Assembly (NCBI GenBank): GCA_947446935.1
Contig: CANFIV010000121.1
Location: 1 to 5,660 of the forward strand
Direction of reading: 5' to 3'
DNA: 5,660 nt
DNA from: Sphingomonadaceae bacterium
GTDB lineage: Bacteria > Pseudomonadota > Alphaproteobacteria > Sphingomonadales > Sphingomonadaceae
Below the pieces are notes generated by a model. It had not been told where the DNA came from. It was given only the letters and a program-made list of their open reading frames with translations, and did not search any database. This document shows, in pieces, positions 5,311-5,660 of the stretch (its first letter is position 1; each line of letters starts with the position of its first letter). The translations under genes were made by a program, and so were the position numbers.

Positions 5311-5337
5311 CTTGACCGGCGGCACATGCCGGTTAAG
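5311..5337. repeat. Inverted repeat between the divergent acetyltransferase and threonine aldolase genes
   Basis: CTTGACCGGC (5311-5320), a 7-base spacer, then GCCGGTTAAG (5328-5337) form a 10-bp-arm dyad with a single G-T mismatch. It lies 9 bp before the threonine aldolase start and covers its AAGG ribosome binding site, so it could be a protein operator or an RNA hairpin hiding that site. The symmetry is direct observation; the role is inferred. Confidence 0.45.
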
Positions 5338-5346
5338 GCCAGCGCC

Positions 5347-5660
5347 ATGAAGTTCTTCTCCGACAACGCCGCCCCTGTCCACCCCCGCGTCTGGGCTGCG
5401 ATGCAAGCCGCCGATACGCCGGACAAGGCCTACGACGGCGATGCCGTGTCGAAACGGCTCGATGCCGCGTTCTCCGATCTGTTCGGGGCTGACTGTGCCG
5501 CGCTGTGGGTGGCGACCGGCACGGCCGGCAATTGCCTCGCGCTCTCGGCCATGGTGCCGCCGCACGGCGGCGTCGTCTGCCACCGCGAGGCGCATATCGA
5601 GATGGACGAGGGCGGCGCACCGGGCTTTTTTCTCCACGGCGCCAAGCTCTTGCTGGCGGA
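5347..5660 (+). CDS. Threonine aldolase family PLP enzyme (N-terminal part, cut by window end)
   Basis: The first 104 residues of a PLP-dependent enzyme of the threonine aldolase/beta-eliminating lyase family, which typically splits L-threonine or allo-threonine into glycine and acetaldehyde. The start reads MKFFSDNAAPVHPRVWAAM, a common N-terminus for this family. AYDGDAVSKRLDAAFSDLFG (28-47) corresponds to the usual Y-G-x-D segment. ATGTAGN (56-62) is the loop expected to hold the cofactor phosphate, and CHREAHIEMDEGGAPG (78-93) includes the His that stacks on the PLP ring (H83). The catalytic lysine lies beyond the window. The ATG at 5347 is preceded by AAGG at 8 bases. It is divergent from the acetyltransferase, with an inverted repeat between them. 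Family membership is confident; stereospecificity is not visible. Confidence 0.9.
   Translation, partial: MKFFSDNAAPVHPRVWAAMQAADTPDKAYDGDAVSKRLDAAFSDLFGADCAALWVATGTAGNCLALSAMVPPHGGVVCHREAHIEMDEGGAPGFFLHGAKLLLA

Noticed and set aside
5284..5637. Leftward extension of the acetyltransferase frame to a 214-codon protein
   Set aside because: The extra part is antisense to the threonine aldolase, and the family is about 95 residues long. A good ribosome binding site precedes the ATG at 5283.

Overview
The window reads as ordinary chromosomal DNA of an alphaproteobacterium, most likely in Sphingomonadales (Novosphingobium/Sphingobium-like). The evidence is the GC-rich, GC3-biased coding sequence (67% GC in one sampled desaturase line), the style of the threonine aldolase, NATD1-like acetyltransferase and TlpA-like proteins, and a perfect tandem TTAA-N7-TTAA array of the kind bound by the alphaproteobacterial cell-cycle regulator CtrA. 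The order-level placement is inference from protein style and not a database result. No tRNA, rRNA, CRISPR array, transposase or integrase was seen.

Left region (1-2801): a two-gene leftward operon encodes an XRE-type helix-turn-helix regulator (858-1691) and, 10 bp downstream, a PhnD-like substrate-binding-fold protein with no signal peptide (32-847). Facing away from it is a membrane fatty-acid-desaturase-family enzyme with three histidine boxes (1824-2801). A perfect 8-bp-arm inverted repeat exactly fills the spacer of the regulator's likely promoter, suggesting autoregulation and possibly shared control of the divergent desaturase. The PhnD-like protein could supply ligand information inside the cell; that is a hypothesis.

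Middle region (2802-4408): about 560 bp of non-coding DNA begins with a cluster of short palindromes (2794-2939) and continues into a strikingly AT-rich block (about 26% GC over 3061-3240, counted by hand). It leads into a FixJ/NarL-type regulator (3359-4057) whose receiver domain has lost the phosphoacceptor aspartate and the conserved threonine and lysine, so it probably does not use ordinary phosphorylation. Downstream lie three TTAA half-sites in perfect 11-bp phase (4092-4117) and then about 290 bp with no convincing gene.

Right region (4409-5660): an exported TlpA-like thiol-disulfide oxidoreductase converges on a small NATD1/YjdJ-type acetyltransferase, with a 7-bp-stem hairpin between them. 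The acetyltransferase is divergent from a threonine aldolase that runs off the window, and a near-perfect 10-bp-arm inverted repeat lies between those two genes.

The most promising leads are the regulator/binding-protein/desaturase locus, the degenerate receiver regulator behind its AT-rich promoter region, and the tandem CtrA-like array with no obvious target gene next to it.
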